This document shows, piece after piece, positions 46,124 through 53,550 of a stretch of DNA of 64,000 nt (position 1 is its first letter; the number at the start of each line of letters is the position of its first letter). The position numbers were made by a program, and so were the translations under genes. The notes under the pieces are model-generated. The model saw only the letters and a list, made by a program, of their open reading frames with translations, was not told the DNA's origin and did no database searches. Source of the stretch: Prevotella sp. P5-50 (GTDB taxonomy: Bacteria; Bacteroidota; Bacteroidia; Bacteroidales; Bacteroidaceae). The stretch covers positions 1 to 64,000 of the forward strand of contig NZ_NPJA01000024.1 in NCBI RefSeq assembly GCF_002251295.1. The letters are read 5' to 3'.

Positions 46124-46131
46124 CAAAGTTA
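46124..46131 (-). promoter_or_regulatory. -7 box of the R-M operon
   Basis: TAACTTTG on the minus strand, 20 bases before the leader ORF. No TTTG at the right -33 distance, so the promoter may be weak or controlled. Confidence 0.5.
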
Positions 46132-46200
46132 CACATTTTTTCTGATACTTATCACACTTTGCCGACATCTTTAGTAATTATTGGCAATTTGCCTCTGACC

Positions 46201-46241
46201 GTCTTACGCCTTACATCTTACAGTCTTACAATCTTACAATT
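46201..46241. repeat. TTAC-rich repeat array, left arm
   Basis: Five CTTAC units about 8-9 bases apart. The inner 17 bases CTTACAATCTTACAATT (46225-46241) are the exact reverse complement of 46328-46344. The outer part nearly matches the reverse complement of 37271-37295 inside the BT4734-like gene. Confidence 0.8.
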
Positions 46242-46265
46242 GATGAAAATGAGAATGAAAAAGAG

Positions 46266-46303
46266 ATAGTAGTATATATATTATATAATATATATACTAC
46301 TAT
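46266..46303. repeat. Perfect 38-bp palindrome
   Basis: The half ATAGTAGTATATATATTAT (46266-46284) is followed immediately by its exact reverse complement (46285-46303). Purely A/T except for the AGTAG/CTACT ends. It lies in the divergent gap between the R-M operon and the HU gene, centred between two inverted 17-bp arms. Could form a cruciform or bind a dimeric protein. Confidence 0.9.
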
Positions 46304-46327
46304 AACTATAAGCACACGAAAATTTAT

Positions 46328-46351
46328 AATTGTAAGATTGTAAGGTGTAAG
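46328..46351. repeat. TTAC-rich repeat, right arm
   Basis: AATTGTAAGATTGTAAG (46328-46344) mirrors the left arm. The 15 bases ATTGTAAGGTGTAAG at 46337-46351 are also present, in the same orientation, at 37272-37286. Confidence 0.8.
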
Positions 46352-46489
46352 AAATCGGTGCACCTTGCCCGCCATCGACGAGAAGTAAAACACGATGGCC
46401 GTATATTGCGGATTTATGCCTCGAAAATTACGGCTCGTCAAAAACGGCGTGAATTGGTGCTGAAAATCGCCCCAATTGGAGGGCTGAAA

Positions 46490-46521
46490 TTTGGAACGAG
46501 GCGAGAAATGTAGTACCTTTG
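46490..46521 (+). promoter_or_regulatory. Promoter of the HU-HIG gene
   Basis: TTTG (46490-46493), 20 bases, then TACCTTTG (46514-46521), full consensus. An AATTGG...CCAATT inverted repeat at about 46452-46478 sits just upstream. Confidence 0.85.
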
Positions 46522-46522
46522 C

Positions 46523-46639
46523 CGATGCATTTGAGATGCATCGAGCGAGCTCAGCTCTGCGTTCGCCTTGCACTTCACTTGCAGAGTCAATCATGAGAGA
46601 CACGAAAGCGGGAGGCGGCCACCCGATGCAGTTGGCCGC
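46523..46639 (+). promoter_or_regulatory. Structured 5' leader of the HU-HIG mRNA
   Basis: About 150 bases separate the promoter from the HU start. A perfect hairpin CGATGCAT/ATGCATCG (46523-46543, 5-base loop) would sit at the very 5' end. A second, GCGGCCA/TGGCCGC (46615-46639, 11-base loop), ends 32 bases before the HU start and may affect translation. Confidence 0.6.
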
Positions 46640-46691
46640 AAAGGATTCTAATACCATGAAAACACACAACTATGGCAAAGATTATCTATGA
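46593..46691 (+). CDS. Possible 32-aa leader peptide overlapping the HU start
   Basis: An ATG at 46593 opens MRDTKAGGGHPMQLAAKDSN and stops at 46691, 20 bases inside the HU gene in another frame. It spans the 46615-46639 hairpin, so its translation could open or close that structure. May be chance. Confidence 0.3.
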   Translation: MRDTKAGGGHPMQLAAKDSNTMKTHNYGKDYL

Positions 46692-47253
46692 AGTGAAAGA
46701 GAACAAGAACACGAAGTCGGCTGCTTACGGCAAGCACTTCGCGAAGGTGAAGAACCTCGAAACGCTGAACACGCGCCGGCTGGCGCAGCACATCTCGGAG
46801 CACGGCTCTATCTACACGCCCGACGTGGTGTACGGCGTGCTGGAGAGGTTTCGCGCGTGCCTCGTTGAGATGCTGCTGGAGTCGAAAAAGGTGAAGATTG
46901 ACGGCCTCGGCACGTTCTACTGTACGCTGGAGAACCAACCAGGCGGTGCGCAGAAGAAGGAGGACTTTAACGTCGGGAAGCACCTCAAAGCCCTGCACAT
47001 CCGCTTCCTGCCCGAGCAGGCCACGGAGCTGAACATCTCCAGCCGCGAGTTCCTGAAGAAGGCCGAGTTCATCAACATCGACTCGCTCCTGAAGGGCACT
47101 GAGGATGCTAACGGCAGCAGCACCAGCGGTGGAAGCACCAGCGGTGGAAGCGCCAGCGGTGGAAGCGCCAGCGGTGGAAGCGCCAGCGGTGGAAGCACCA
47201 GCGGTGGAAGCACCAGCGGTGGAAGCGCCAGCGGTGGCGGCCTGGAAGGATGA
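46672..47253 (+). CDS. HU-HIG family DNA-binding protein with Ser/Gly repeat tail
   Basis: 193 aa. Residues 1-125 fit the Bacteroidetes HU-like (HU-HIG) domain: RRLAQHISEHGSIYTPDVVY, a helix, then VKIDGLGTFYCTLEN, the HU beta-arm region. Residues 126-148 are a helical linker. The C-terminal 45 residues are eight S[T/A]SGG units ending GLEG, an intrinsically disordered tail coded by a 15-bp tandem repeat. First gene of the plus-strand unit HU/62-aa/smalltalk. G+C is clearly higher than in neighbouring genes. Confidence 0.85.
   Translation: MAKIIYEVKENKNTKSAAYGKHFAKVKNLETLNTRRLAQHISEHGSIYTPDVVYGVLERFRACLVEMLLESKKVKIDGLGTFYCTLENQPGGAQKKEDFNVGKHLKALHIRFLPEQATELNISSREFLKKAEFINIDSLLKGTEDANGSSTSGGSTSGGSASGGSASGGSASGGSTSGGSTSGGSASGGGLEG
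47119..47238 (+). repeat. 15-bp tandem repeat, 8 units, in HU tail
   Basis: Units are AGC[A/G]CCAGCGGTGGA, with only ACC/GCC (Thr/Ala) varying and the last unit ending GGC. Order: T T A A A T T A. In-frame, so gain or loss of units changes tail length without frameshift. Confidence 0.95.
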
Positions 47254-47310
47254 ACCACAGCGTCCCTGCGGAACGTCCGCGGGACGCTTTAACCCCCACA
47301 CAGTTAGCGT

Positions 47311-47499
47311 ATGAAACGAATACTCTCATTGGCCAGTTTCGTCTGTGCCATCCTCTTTGCTGCAGCTGGCATGATGATGCCTCCGCAAGGTGAGATTTCG
47401 GGATCGGTACTCATCCTCGTTGCCCAGCTCTTGATACTATGTGCCACCTTTCTCGGCATTAAAGACTATCGTGACATCATTAACAGAAAACTATCATGA
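47311..47499 (+). CDS. Small two-helix membrane protein, 62 aa
   Basis: Helices at about 5-24 (LSLASFVCAILFAAAGMMM) and 32-50 (VLILVAQLLILCATFLGI), with a charged C-terminus (KDYRDIINRKLS). No family recognised. Its stop overlaps the smalltalk start (ATGA), so it is translationally coupled to it. Confidence 0.65.
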   Translation: MKRILSLASFVCAILFAAAGMMMPPQGEISGSVLILVAQLLILCATFLGIKDYRDIINRKLS

Positions 47500-47594
47500 C
47501 TCAAGATTCTAAAAACAAGTGGAGCGTCATCATCAACATTGCTTTGACCACCATCACTGCCGTTCTCTCGGCTCTTGGTTTCACCATCGGATGA
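47496..47594 (+). CDS. Smalltalk family micro-protein, 32 aa
   Basis: A short frame reading MTQDSKNKWSVIINIALTTI and ending SALGFTIG. A charged N-terminus with a W-x-x-I-I pattern and one hydrophobic helix ending LGF is the pattern of the Bacteroidetes smalltalk proteins, which commonly lie beside HU-like and cell-wall-active genes. Function is unknown. It overlaps the previous gene by 4 bases and is followed by a strong terminator. Confidence 0.75.
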   Translation: MTQDSKNKWSVIINIALTTITAVLSALGFTIG

Positions 47595-47608
47595 CTTGCT
47601 CCCTCTGG

Positions 47609-47648
47609 CAAACCCATGAACCGCACAGTGTGGTTCGTGGGTGTTTTT
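47609..47648 (+). terminator. Terminator of the HU/smalltalk unit
   Basis: An AACCCATGAACC/GGTTCGTGGGT stem, about 11 pairs with one mismatch, followed by a run of T. Confidence 0.85.
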
Positions 47649-47652
47649 TTTA

Positions 47653-47746
47653 GGGTTAAGGGTTATTTTCGGTTAAGGGTTATTTTCGGTTAAGGGTTAA
47701 GGGTTCACGGTTAAGGGTTAAGGTTTCATGTTTCATGTTTCATGTT
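47653..47746. repeat. GGTTAAGGGTTA and TTTCATG tandem repeats
   Basis: GGTTAAGGGTTATTTTC is perfectly repeated twice (47654-47670, 47671-47687), followed by two diverged GGTTAAGGGTTAA copies and then three TTTCATG units. Telomere-like in look only. It lies between the island terminator and the GH97 promoter, at the right edge of the island. Confidence 0.9.
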
Positions 47747-47842
47747 TCTGCGTCAAGAGTGAAACGGGAACCTGTCACCCTGTTTTTTTGTCCTCCTGTT
47801 TTTTTTGAATGATTCTTCCACCTCTTTCTTCAAGATTTTGCT

Positions 47843-47850
47843 TATCTTTG
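47843..47850 (+). promoter_or_regulatory. -7 box of GH97 gene
   Basis: TATCTTTG, 52 bases before the ATG at 47902. The intervening leader is A-rich, ending AAGGAAATAAT. Confidence 0.6.
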
Positions 47851-47901
47851 CAAGCATAAAAACAAGCCTTAAAAATAAATCAAACCTAAAAAGGAAATAA
47901 T

Positions 47902-49902
47902 ATGAAGCAAAAAATGAGTATCGCTGGTATTTTGTTGCTTGCTGCTTTGGGTATGCAGGCTAACAATTATACGGTGAAGTCGCCAGACGGTAAATTGGTG
48001 GTGAATGTTGCTTGTGAGGGAGGCAAGGCTTCCTACACGGTAGATTACAATGGCAAGCAGATGCTGGGAACTTCGGCGCTCGGATTGGTTGCCAATTACG
48101 GTGATTTCTCAAAGGATCTCACCATGGGCATCCTGAATGGTGGTGAAGTGAAGCCGCTTTCTTACAAGATGAGCCGCATCAAGAAGAGTGATATCAGGAA
48201 GGATGTGGTGGATGCTACCATCGGTTTCCTCAACAGTAAGAAGGATTCCATGACCCTCCATCTTCATGTAAGCAACAACGACATCGCCTACAGGTATGAG
48301 ATGAGCCGTCCTGAGAAGGATAATCCTAAGTCGGTGATTATATATAATGAGGTGAGCGGATTCAATTTCCCGGAGAAGACCACTACCTTCCTCTGTCCTC
48401 AGATTACTCCGATGACCGGTTGGGAGCGCACCAAGCCATCTTATGAGGAGGAATATACTCCTGATGCTCCTATGAACGTGAAGTCACAGTTCGGGGTTGG
48501 CTATACTTTCCCATGTCTCTTCAAGGTGGGCAGTGACGGATGGGTATTGGTCAGCGAAACCGGTGTGTCGAGTGCTTATCCTGGCTGCCGTCTTTCAGAT
48601 TACGAGCCGGGCAAGGGCTATACCATCGCCTTTCCTCAGAAGGGTGAGAACAATGGCATTGGTTCTGAATATGCCGGTATCCCATTGCCGGGCGAGACTC
48701 CTTGGCGTACCATCACCGTGGGTTCTTCGCTGGCTCCTGTCGTAGAGACCACTATCCCTTACGATGTGGTGGAGCCTTTGTATGAGGCATCCCAGACTTA
48801 CAAGCCATCACGCTATACCTGGAGCTGGCTCATCTGGCAGGATGGTTCCATCAACTATGATGACCAGGTGAAAATGGTGGATGTGGCTGCAGCCCAGGGT
48901 TACGAGGCTGTTCTGGTAGATAACTGGTGGGACAAGCAGATAGGCAGAAAGCGCATCGAAGAGTTGAGTAAGTATGCACAGAGCAAGAAGGTAAGGCTGA
49001 TGCTCTGGTACAATTCCAACGGTTTCGAGAATGATGCACCCCAGACTCCTCGTCAGATCATGAACAATTCCATCGCCCGCAAGAAGGAGATGGCTTGGAT
49101 GAAGAAGATTGGTGTAGTAGGCATCAAGGTGGATTTCTTCGGTGGCGACAAGCAGGAGACGATGAAGCTTTACGAGGATATCCTCAGCGATGCCAACGAT
49201 TATGGCTTGGAGGTTATCTTCCATGGCTGCACCATGCCTCGTGGCTGGGAGCGTATGTATCCTAACTATGTTTCGAGTGAGGCTGCCCTGGCTTCAGAGA
49301 ATGTATTTTTCACGGATTATCATGCCAAGAAGGAGGCTTTCGAGATGACGATGCATCCGTTTGCAAGAAATGCCGTAGCTAGTTTCGACTGGGGTGGCGT
49401 GATGATGAACAAGTATTTCTCCAAGGACAACAAGAGCCGTCATCAGCGTTATACCAGCGATGTGTTTGAGATGGCTACTGCCATTACCAACCAAAGCAGC
49501 GTGAACTGCATCTGTCTCTATCCTAACAACTTGCAGGATGTGCCACAGTGGGAGTTGGATTGGCTCAAAAATGTACCTACAGCTTGGGAGGATATCAAGT
49601 ATATTGCCGGTTATCCAACCAAGTATGCGGTAGTGGCCCGCAAGTCGAGTGTAGAGAATGGTTCGGGTGCAGCGCTTACAGCTGGCAGATGGTTTGTGGG
49701 TGGTTTGAATGCAACCGACAAGCCTCTTGTCCTGACCTTGGATTTGCCGATGTTTGCGGGTAAGACCGTTACTTATATCACCGACCAACCCAAGAAGAAG
49801 GGCGAGAAGTTCTTCACTTCTGTCAAGAAGACCTTGAAGGTTGGAAAGGATGGTAAGGCAAAGGTTGTGATTCAGCCTAATGGCGGTATCATCATCGAAT
49901 AA
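47902..49902 (+). CDS. Glycoside hydrolase family 97 (alpha-glucosidase/galactosidase)
   Basis: 666 aa with a signal peptide (IAGILLLAALGMQA). An N-terminal beta-supersandwich (about 25-290) leads to a TIM barrel starting SRYTWSWLIWQDGSINYDDQ and containing AVLVDNWWD, GIKVDFFGGDKQ, IFHGCTMPRGWERMYPNY and SSEAALASE; the C-terminus is a beta domain with VVIQPNGGIII. These are GH97 landmarks. The Asp in KVDFF could be a nucleophile as in the retaining subgroup; I am not certain. Periplasmic alpha-glycoside breakdown. Ends in a terminator shared with the TSCPD gene. Confidence 0.9.
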   Translation: MKQKMSIAGILLLAALGMQANNYTVKSPDGKLVVNVACEGGKASYTVDYNGKQMLGTSALGLVANYGDFSKDLTMGILNGGEVKPLSYKMSRIKKSDIRKDVVDATIGFLNSKKDSMTLHLHVSNNDIAYRYEMSRPEKDNPKSVIIYNEVSGFNFPEKTTTFLCPQITPMTGWERTKPSYEEEYTPDAPMNVKSQFGVGYTFPCLFKVGSDGWVLVSETGVSSAYPGCRLSDYEPGKGYTIAFPQKGENNGIGSEYAGIPLPGETPWRTITVGSSLAPVVETTIPYDVVEPLYEASQTYKPSRYTWSWLIWQDGSINYDDQVKMVDVAAAQGYEAVLVDNWWDKQIGRKRIEELSKYAQSKKVRLMLWYNSNGFENDAPQTPRQIMNNSIARKKEMAWMKKIGVVGIKVDFFGGDKQETMKLYEDILSDANDYGLEVIFHGCTMPRGWERMYPNYVSSEAALASENVFFTDYHAKKEAFEMTMHPFARNAVASFDWGGVMMNKYFSKDNKSRHQRYTSDVFEMATAITNQSSVNCICLYPNNLQDVPQWELDWLKNVPTAWEDIKYIAGYPTKYAVVARKSSVENGSGAALTAGRWFVGGLNATDKPLVLTLDLPMFAGKTVTYITDQPKKKGEKFFTSVKKTLKVGKDGKAKVVIQPNGGIIIE

Positions 49903-49985
49903 ACTTTATGTTTAAGGCTTCGATTGCCTACGTGAAAACGTTTTTGGGGTTAAACAATGTTCATGCTGAGCATACGAAGTAAAAA

Positions 49986-50016
49986 CGGTTGATGAATTAA
50001 TCATCAACCGCTTTTT
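49986..50016. terminator. Bidirectional terminator GH97/TSCPD
   Basis: CGGTTGATGA/TCATCAACCG stem (49986-50010) with a 5-base loop; a T run follows on the plus strand and an A run precedes it for the minus strand. The TSCPD stop codon (49997-49999) lies in the hairpin loop and stem. Confidence 0.85.
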
Positions 50017-50269
50017 CTTTAAGTATTTCCAAAGCTCTACAAAGTTGGTCAGGACAACTGGTGTTTTTGGTTCCACAACGGATTCCATTAATTTTGTGGA
50101 TCACATCATCAATATGCTGTCCTTTCACCAGTTGGCTAATTCCTTGAAGATTGCCGTTGCAACCTCCAAGAAAAAAGACCTGCTGAATAATATTATTTTC
50201 ATCGCAAGTTACATCAATCATTCTAGAACACGTACCATGCGTTTCGTAAGAAATATGCTTTGTTGCCAT
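49997..50269 (-). CDS. TIGR03905-family TSCPD domain protein
   Basis: 90 aa. Has FFLGGCNGNLQGISQLVKG, GIRCGTKNTSCPDQL, the TSCPD motif that gives the family its name, with Cys residues as in the C-terminal domain of vitamin-B12-dependent ribonucleotide reductases, where it likely binds metal. The stand-alone version is common in Bacteroidetes and Firmicutes; the role is unknown. It lies 13 bases after the YebC gene and is cotranscribed with pheT-yebC. Confidence 0.88.
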   Translation of the reverse strand: MATKHISYETHGTCSRMIDVTCDENNIIQQVFFLGGCNGNLQGISQLVKGQHIDDVIHKINGIRCGTKNTSCPDQLCRALEILKEKAVDD

Positions 50270-50282
50270 AGAGACCTACTTA

Positions 50283-51020
50283 TTATTCTTCTACGATTTC
50301 AGGCTTCATGTTTGTATAAACTGTCTGAACGTCATCGAAGTCCTCAAGCTTTTCAACCATTTTGTCGATAGTCTCACGCTCTTCTGGAGTAACATCTTTG
50401 AGGTCGTTAGGAATACGAGTAAACTCAGCGCCTGTTACTTCAAATCCGTTTTCTTCCAAATGCTTCTGAATTGCGCCAAAAGACTGCGGATCACCATAGA
50501 TGGTGATGCTGTTTTCTTCCTCATCTTCGTCGAATTCATCTTCTACTCCGTAATCAATGAGGTCAAGAATCATCTCATCCATATCCAATCCATCTTTCTT
50601 TTTGAAAGTGAACACGGCCTTATGGTCGAAAAGGAAAGAGAGTGATCCTTGAGTACCCAAGTTTCCGTTGAACTTGTTGAATACCGAGCGTACGTCTCCC
50701 ACAGTACGGGTGGTATTGTCGGTCAGTGTATCTACGAAGATGGCAATTCCATGAGGACCATATCCTTCATAAGTCACTTCCTTATAATCACTCTGATCTT
50801 TACCCATGGCGTTTTTGATAGCACGCTCGATGTTATCCTTCGGCATGTTTTCGCGCTTTGCATTGGCAATAATGGCACGCAAAGCAGGGTTCATGTCAGG
50901 GTCTGGTCCACCAGCCTTAACGGCAATTGCTATTTGTTTACCAATTTTTGTGAATGTTTTGGCCATGTGGCCCCATCTTTTCAGCTTTGCAGCTTTACGA
51001 TATTCAAATGCTCTTCCCAT
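50283..51020 (-). CDS. yebC: YebC/PmpR-family protein (translation or transcription factor)
   Basis: 245 aa. Begins MGRAFEYRKAAKLKRWGHMA and contains KRENMPKDNIERAIKNAMG, YEGYGPHGIAIFVDTLTDN and GNLGTQGSLSFLF, all conserved in YebC. The family acts as DNA-binding regulator or, as recently found, in translation of polyproline stretches. The opening GRAFEYRKAAK replaces the GHSKWANIKHRK of most members, a variant I have seen in Bacteroidetes. Lies 33 bases after pheT. Confidence 0.94.
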   Translation of the reverse strand: MGRAFEYRKAAKLKRWGHMAKTFTKIGKQIAIAVKAGGPDPDMNPALRAIIANAKRENMPKDNIERAIKNAMGKDQSDYKEVTYEGYGPHGIAIFVDTLTDNTTRTVGDVRSVFNKFNGNLGTQGSLSFLFDHKAVFTFKKKDGLDMDEMILDLIDYGVEDEFDEDEEENSITIYGDPQSFGAIQKHLEENGFEVTGAEFTRIPNDLKDVTPEERETIDKMVEKLEDFDDVQTVYTNMKPEIVEE

Positions 51021-51053
51021 TTTATTGTATTTTTTTATTATTATTTCTTTGAA

Positions 51054-53504
51054 TTAACGAAGTTCGGCACCAAGTTTCTGCTTAAGGTTATTGATGAGCT
51101 TCTGCATGATAGCATCAATCTGTTTATCTCCCATCGTTTTCTCAGTATCCTGGAGAATGAAATTTACTGCATAGCTTTTCTTACCTTCTGGAAGGTTCTT
51201 TCCTTCATAGACGTCAAAGAGTTCCACTTTCTTCAAGAGTTTCTTTTCTGTCTGACGGGCAACCTCCTCAATCTGAGCAAATTCAACCTGTTGATCAATA
51301 AGCAATGCAAGATCACGGCTTACTATAGGATATTTTGCAATCTCGGTGTAAAGAACCTTTTGTTTGCGTACAGCTTTCATCAAAGCTGTCCAATTCAGTT
51401 CTGCATAATATACAGGTGTGTCAATACCTGCAGCTTTCTGTTCCTTCTTTGACAGAACGCCCATCTCCAACAAAACCTTACCACCACGATTTTCGTATGT
51501 CAGTCCAGCACTAAAAATCTCATTTGTTGATTTTTTGCGCACAACCATACCAGACTGTAATCCGATTCGAGTAAGGATGTTTTCAACGTAAGCGCGCAGT
51601 TCTGCAAATGAGAAATCTTCGTCAGGATGCGCCCAAGATCCTGTGATTCGTTTACCAGTGAGCCAAATACCGAGGTGATACTGTTCTGTATAGGCTTGCA
51701 TTGGATTTTCTTCATTTGTCTTATTCGGATCAAAATAATAAACATTTCCAAATTCGAAGAAACGGCAGTTTCCATTTCTTCTATTGGCATTGTGTTCAAT
51801 ACTTTCCAATCCTCCATAAAGCAATGATTGTCGCATGACGTTCAAGTCAGATGAAAGCGGATTCATGATTTTCACCAACGTATCCTGACGTTCACCATAA
51901 TAAGCGGCTTTTGTCAGCGAATTATTTAGAATTTCATTGAAGCCCATGCCAACAAGTTGTTCGCTGACGAGATTGGCCATTTTGTGTTTATGGTCTTCCT
52001 CACCTTTTATAACGAGTGAACTCTTCAACTGTGTTGGAATTTCCACATTATTGTAACCATAGATGCGTAAAATATCTTCAACCACATCACAAGGACGTTG
52101 TACATCTACACGATAGGCTGGAACTTTAAGTGTTAAGCCAAGTTCGTTTTCTTCAATGATTTCCATTTCGAGCGATAGACAGATTGACTTCAATGTAACC
52201 ACATCGATGTTTTTTCCAATGAGTGAGTTTACATAGTCAAACTTCAGGTCAACCACTGCATCTTTAATAGGTTTTGGATATACATCACAGATTTCCATAG
52301 AAACCTTACCACCTGCCAACTGCTTACAAAGCATTGCTGCATATTTCAAAGCCTCTACTGTACCATTCGGATCTACACCACGCTCAAATCTAAATGAAGC
52401 ATCGGTTGACAGACCGTGGCGACGTGCAGACTTTCTTATCCAGGTAGGATGGAAATAAGCACTCTCAAGAACCACATTACGAGTGCTTTCATACGTACCA
52501 CTACCCTTTCCACCGAATACACCTGCAATACACATAGGTGATTCTGCATTACAAATGGCGAGGTCACGTTCTGAAAGTTTATGATCTACTCCATCAAGAG
52601 TTTGGAATGGAGTTCCCTCTGGCATGGTTTTCACTACAATCTTTCGTCCTGTTACCATATCTGCGTCAAAGCAATGCAAAGGTTGACCCAGTGCCATCAT
52701 CACATAGTTGGTAATATCAACGATGTTATTGATTGGTCTCAGACCGATGGTAGAAAGTTTATTTTTCAGCCAATCAGGGGATTCTTTCACTTCACAGTCT
52801 GTAACACTAACACATGCATAACGCTTGCAAGCTTCCTGGTTCTCAATAACCACTTCAATGGGTAAGTCGTGGTTATCTACCTTAAAATCTGCCGTTGAAG
52901 GCTTGTGAAGTTGTGTTTTATAACCATTTTGCTTGAGCCAAGCATAAAGGTCGCGAGCCACTCCCCAATGTGAAAGTGCATCAGCACGATTGGCAGTAAT
53001 ATCAACCTCGATGAGCCAATCGCTCTCCAAATGGTAATATTCTGCGGCAGTCATTCCGACCTTTGCATCTTCAGGCAATACGATAATTCCATCATGTGAA
53101 TTACCAACACCTATCTCGTCTTCTGCACAAATCATACCACAAGATTCTACACCTCGCAGTTTTGATTTCTTAATAACAAACTCCTTATCGCCATCATACA
53201 GGACACAGCCCAAATCTGCCACTATGACTTTCTGTCCTTCAGCAACATTTGGCGCTCCACATACGATCTGCGATAGTGACTCACGACCGAGGTCAACAGT
53301 TGTCACATGCAGATGATCTGAATTAGGATGCATTTCACAGGTGACTACTTTGCCAACATACAGACCTTTAAGACCACCTTTAATACTCTGAACTTCTTCA
53401 AGTGCGTCAACTTCGAGACCAGTAGATGTCAAGGCGTCACACACTTCCTGTGGCGTCAGGTCGAAGTCAACATATTCTTTTAACCATTTATAAGAAATAT
53501 TCAT
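51054..53504 (-). CDS. pheT: Phenylalanine--tRNA ligase beta subunit
   Basis: 816 aa. The N-terminus MNISYKWLKEYVDFDLTPQE is followed by a tRNA-binding EMAP/OB domain (VTCEMHPNSDHLHVTTVD), the B3/B4 editing domain (about 210-390) with RFERGVDPNG, the B5 domain, and the core catalytic-like domain. It ends with the ferredoxin-fold anticodon-binding domain (KYPIVSRDLALLID, NFILQDTEKTMGDKQID). Works as a heterotetramer with PheS, not in this window. A TAATTTTG box lies 31 bases upstream. Confidence 0.97.
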   Translation of the reverse strand: MNISYKWLKEYVDFDLTPQEVCDALTSTGLEVDALEEVQSIKGGLKGLYVGKVVTCEMHPNSDHLHVTTVDLGRESLSQIVCGAPNVAEGQKVIVADLGCVLYDGDKEFVIKKSKLRGVESCGMICAEDEIGVGNSHDGIIVLPEDAKVGMTAAEYYHLESDWLIEVDITANRADALSHWGVARDLYAWLKQNGYKTQLHKPSTADFKVDNHDLPIEVVIENQEACKRYACVSVTDCEVKESPDWLKNKLSTIGLRPINNIVDITNYVMMALGQPLHCFDADMVTGRKIVVKTMPEGTPFQTLDGVDHKLSERDLAICNAESPMCIAGVFGGKGSGTYESTRNVVLESAYFHPTWIRKSARRHGLSTDASFRFERGVDPNGTVEALKYAAMLCKQLAGGKVSMEICDVYPKPIKDAVVDLKFDYVNSLIGKNIDVVTLKSICLSLEMEIIEENELGLTLKVPAYRVDVQRPCDVVEDILRIYGYNNVEIPTQLKSSLVIKGEEDHKHKMANLVSEQLVGMGFNEILNNSLTKAAYYGERQDTLVKIMNPLSSDLNVMRQSLLYGGLESIEHNANRRNGNCRFFEFGNVYYFDPNKTNEENPMQAYTEQYHLGIWLTGKRITGSWAHPDEDFSFAELRAYVENILTRIGLQSGMVVRKKSTNEIFSAGLTYENRGGKVLLEMGVLSKKEQKAAGIDTPVYYAELNWTALMKAVRKQKVLYTEIAKYPIVSRDLALLIDQQVEFAQIEEVARQTEKKLLKKVELFDVYEGKNLPEGKKSYAVNFILQDTEKTMGDKQIDAIMQKLINNLKQKLGAELR

Positions 53505-53534
53505 TGCAATGAATTTATTGTTTCAATTTCCGCG

Positions 53535-53542
53535 CAAAATTA
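53535..53542 (-). promoter_or_regulatory. -7 box of pheT operon
   Basis: TAATTTTG on the minus strand, 31 bases before the pheT ATG and 16 bases upstream of the neighbouring stop. Confidence 0.55.
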
Positions 53543-53550
53543 CTAAAAAA

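Noticed and set aside
46266-46303. Palindrome as a transcription terminator
   Set aside because: It is almost all A/T with no T run and lies between divergent promoters, with no gene ending nearby.
46226-46669. 147-aa minus-strand frame over the palindrome
   Set aside because: It is antisense to the HU promoter and leader and reads through repeats; low-complexity product.
46648-47329. Several long frames antisense to or out of frame with the HU gene
   Set aside because: They arise because the 15-bp repeat is open in several frames; only the HU frame has a domain.
47653-47746. CRISPR array or true telomere repeat
   Set aside because: No spacers of constant length and no cas genes; the chromosome context is bacterial.
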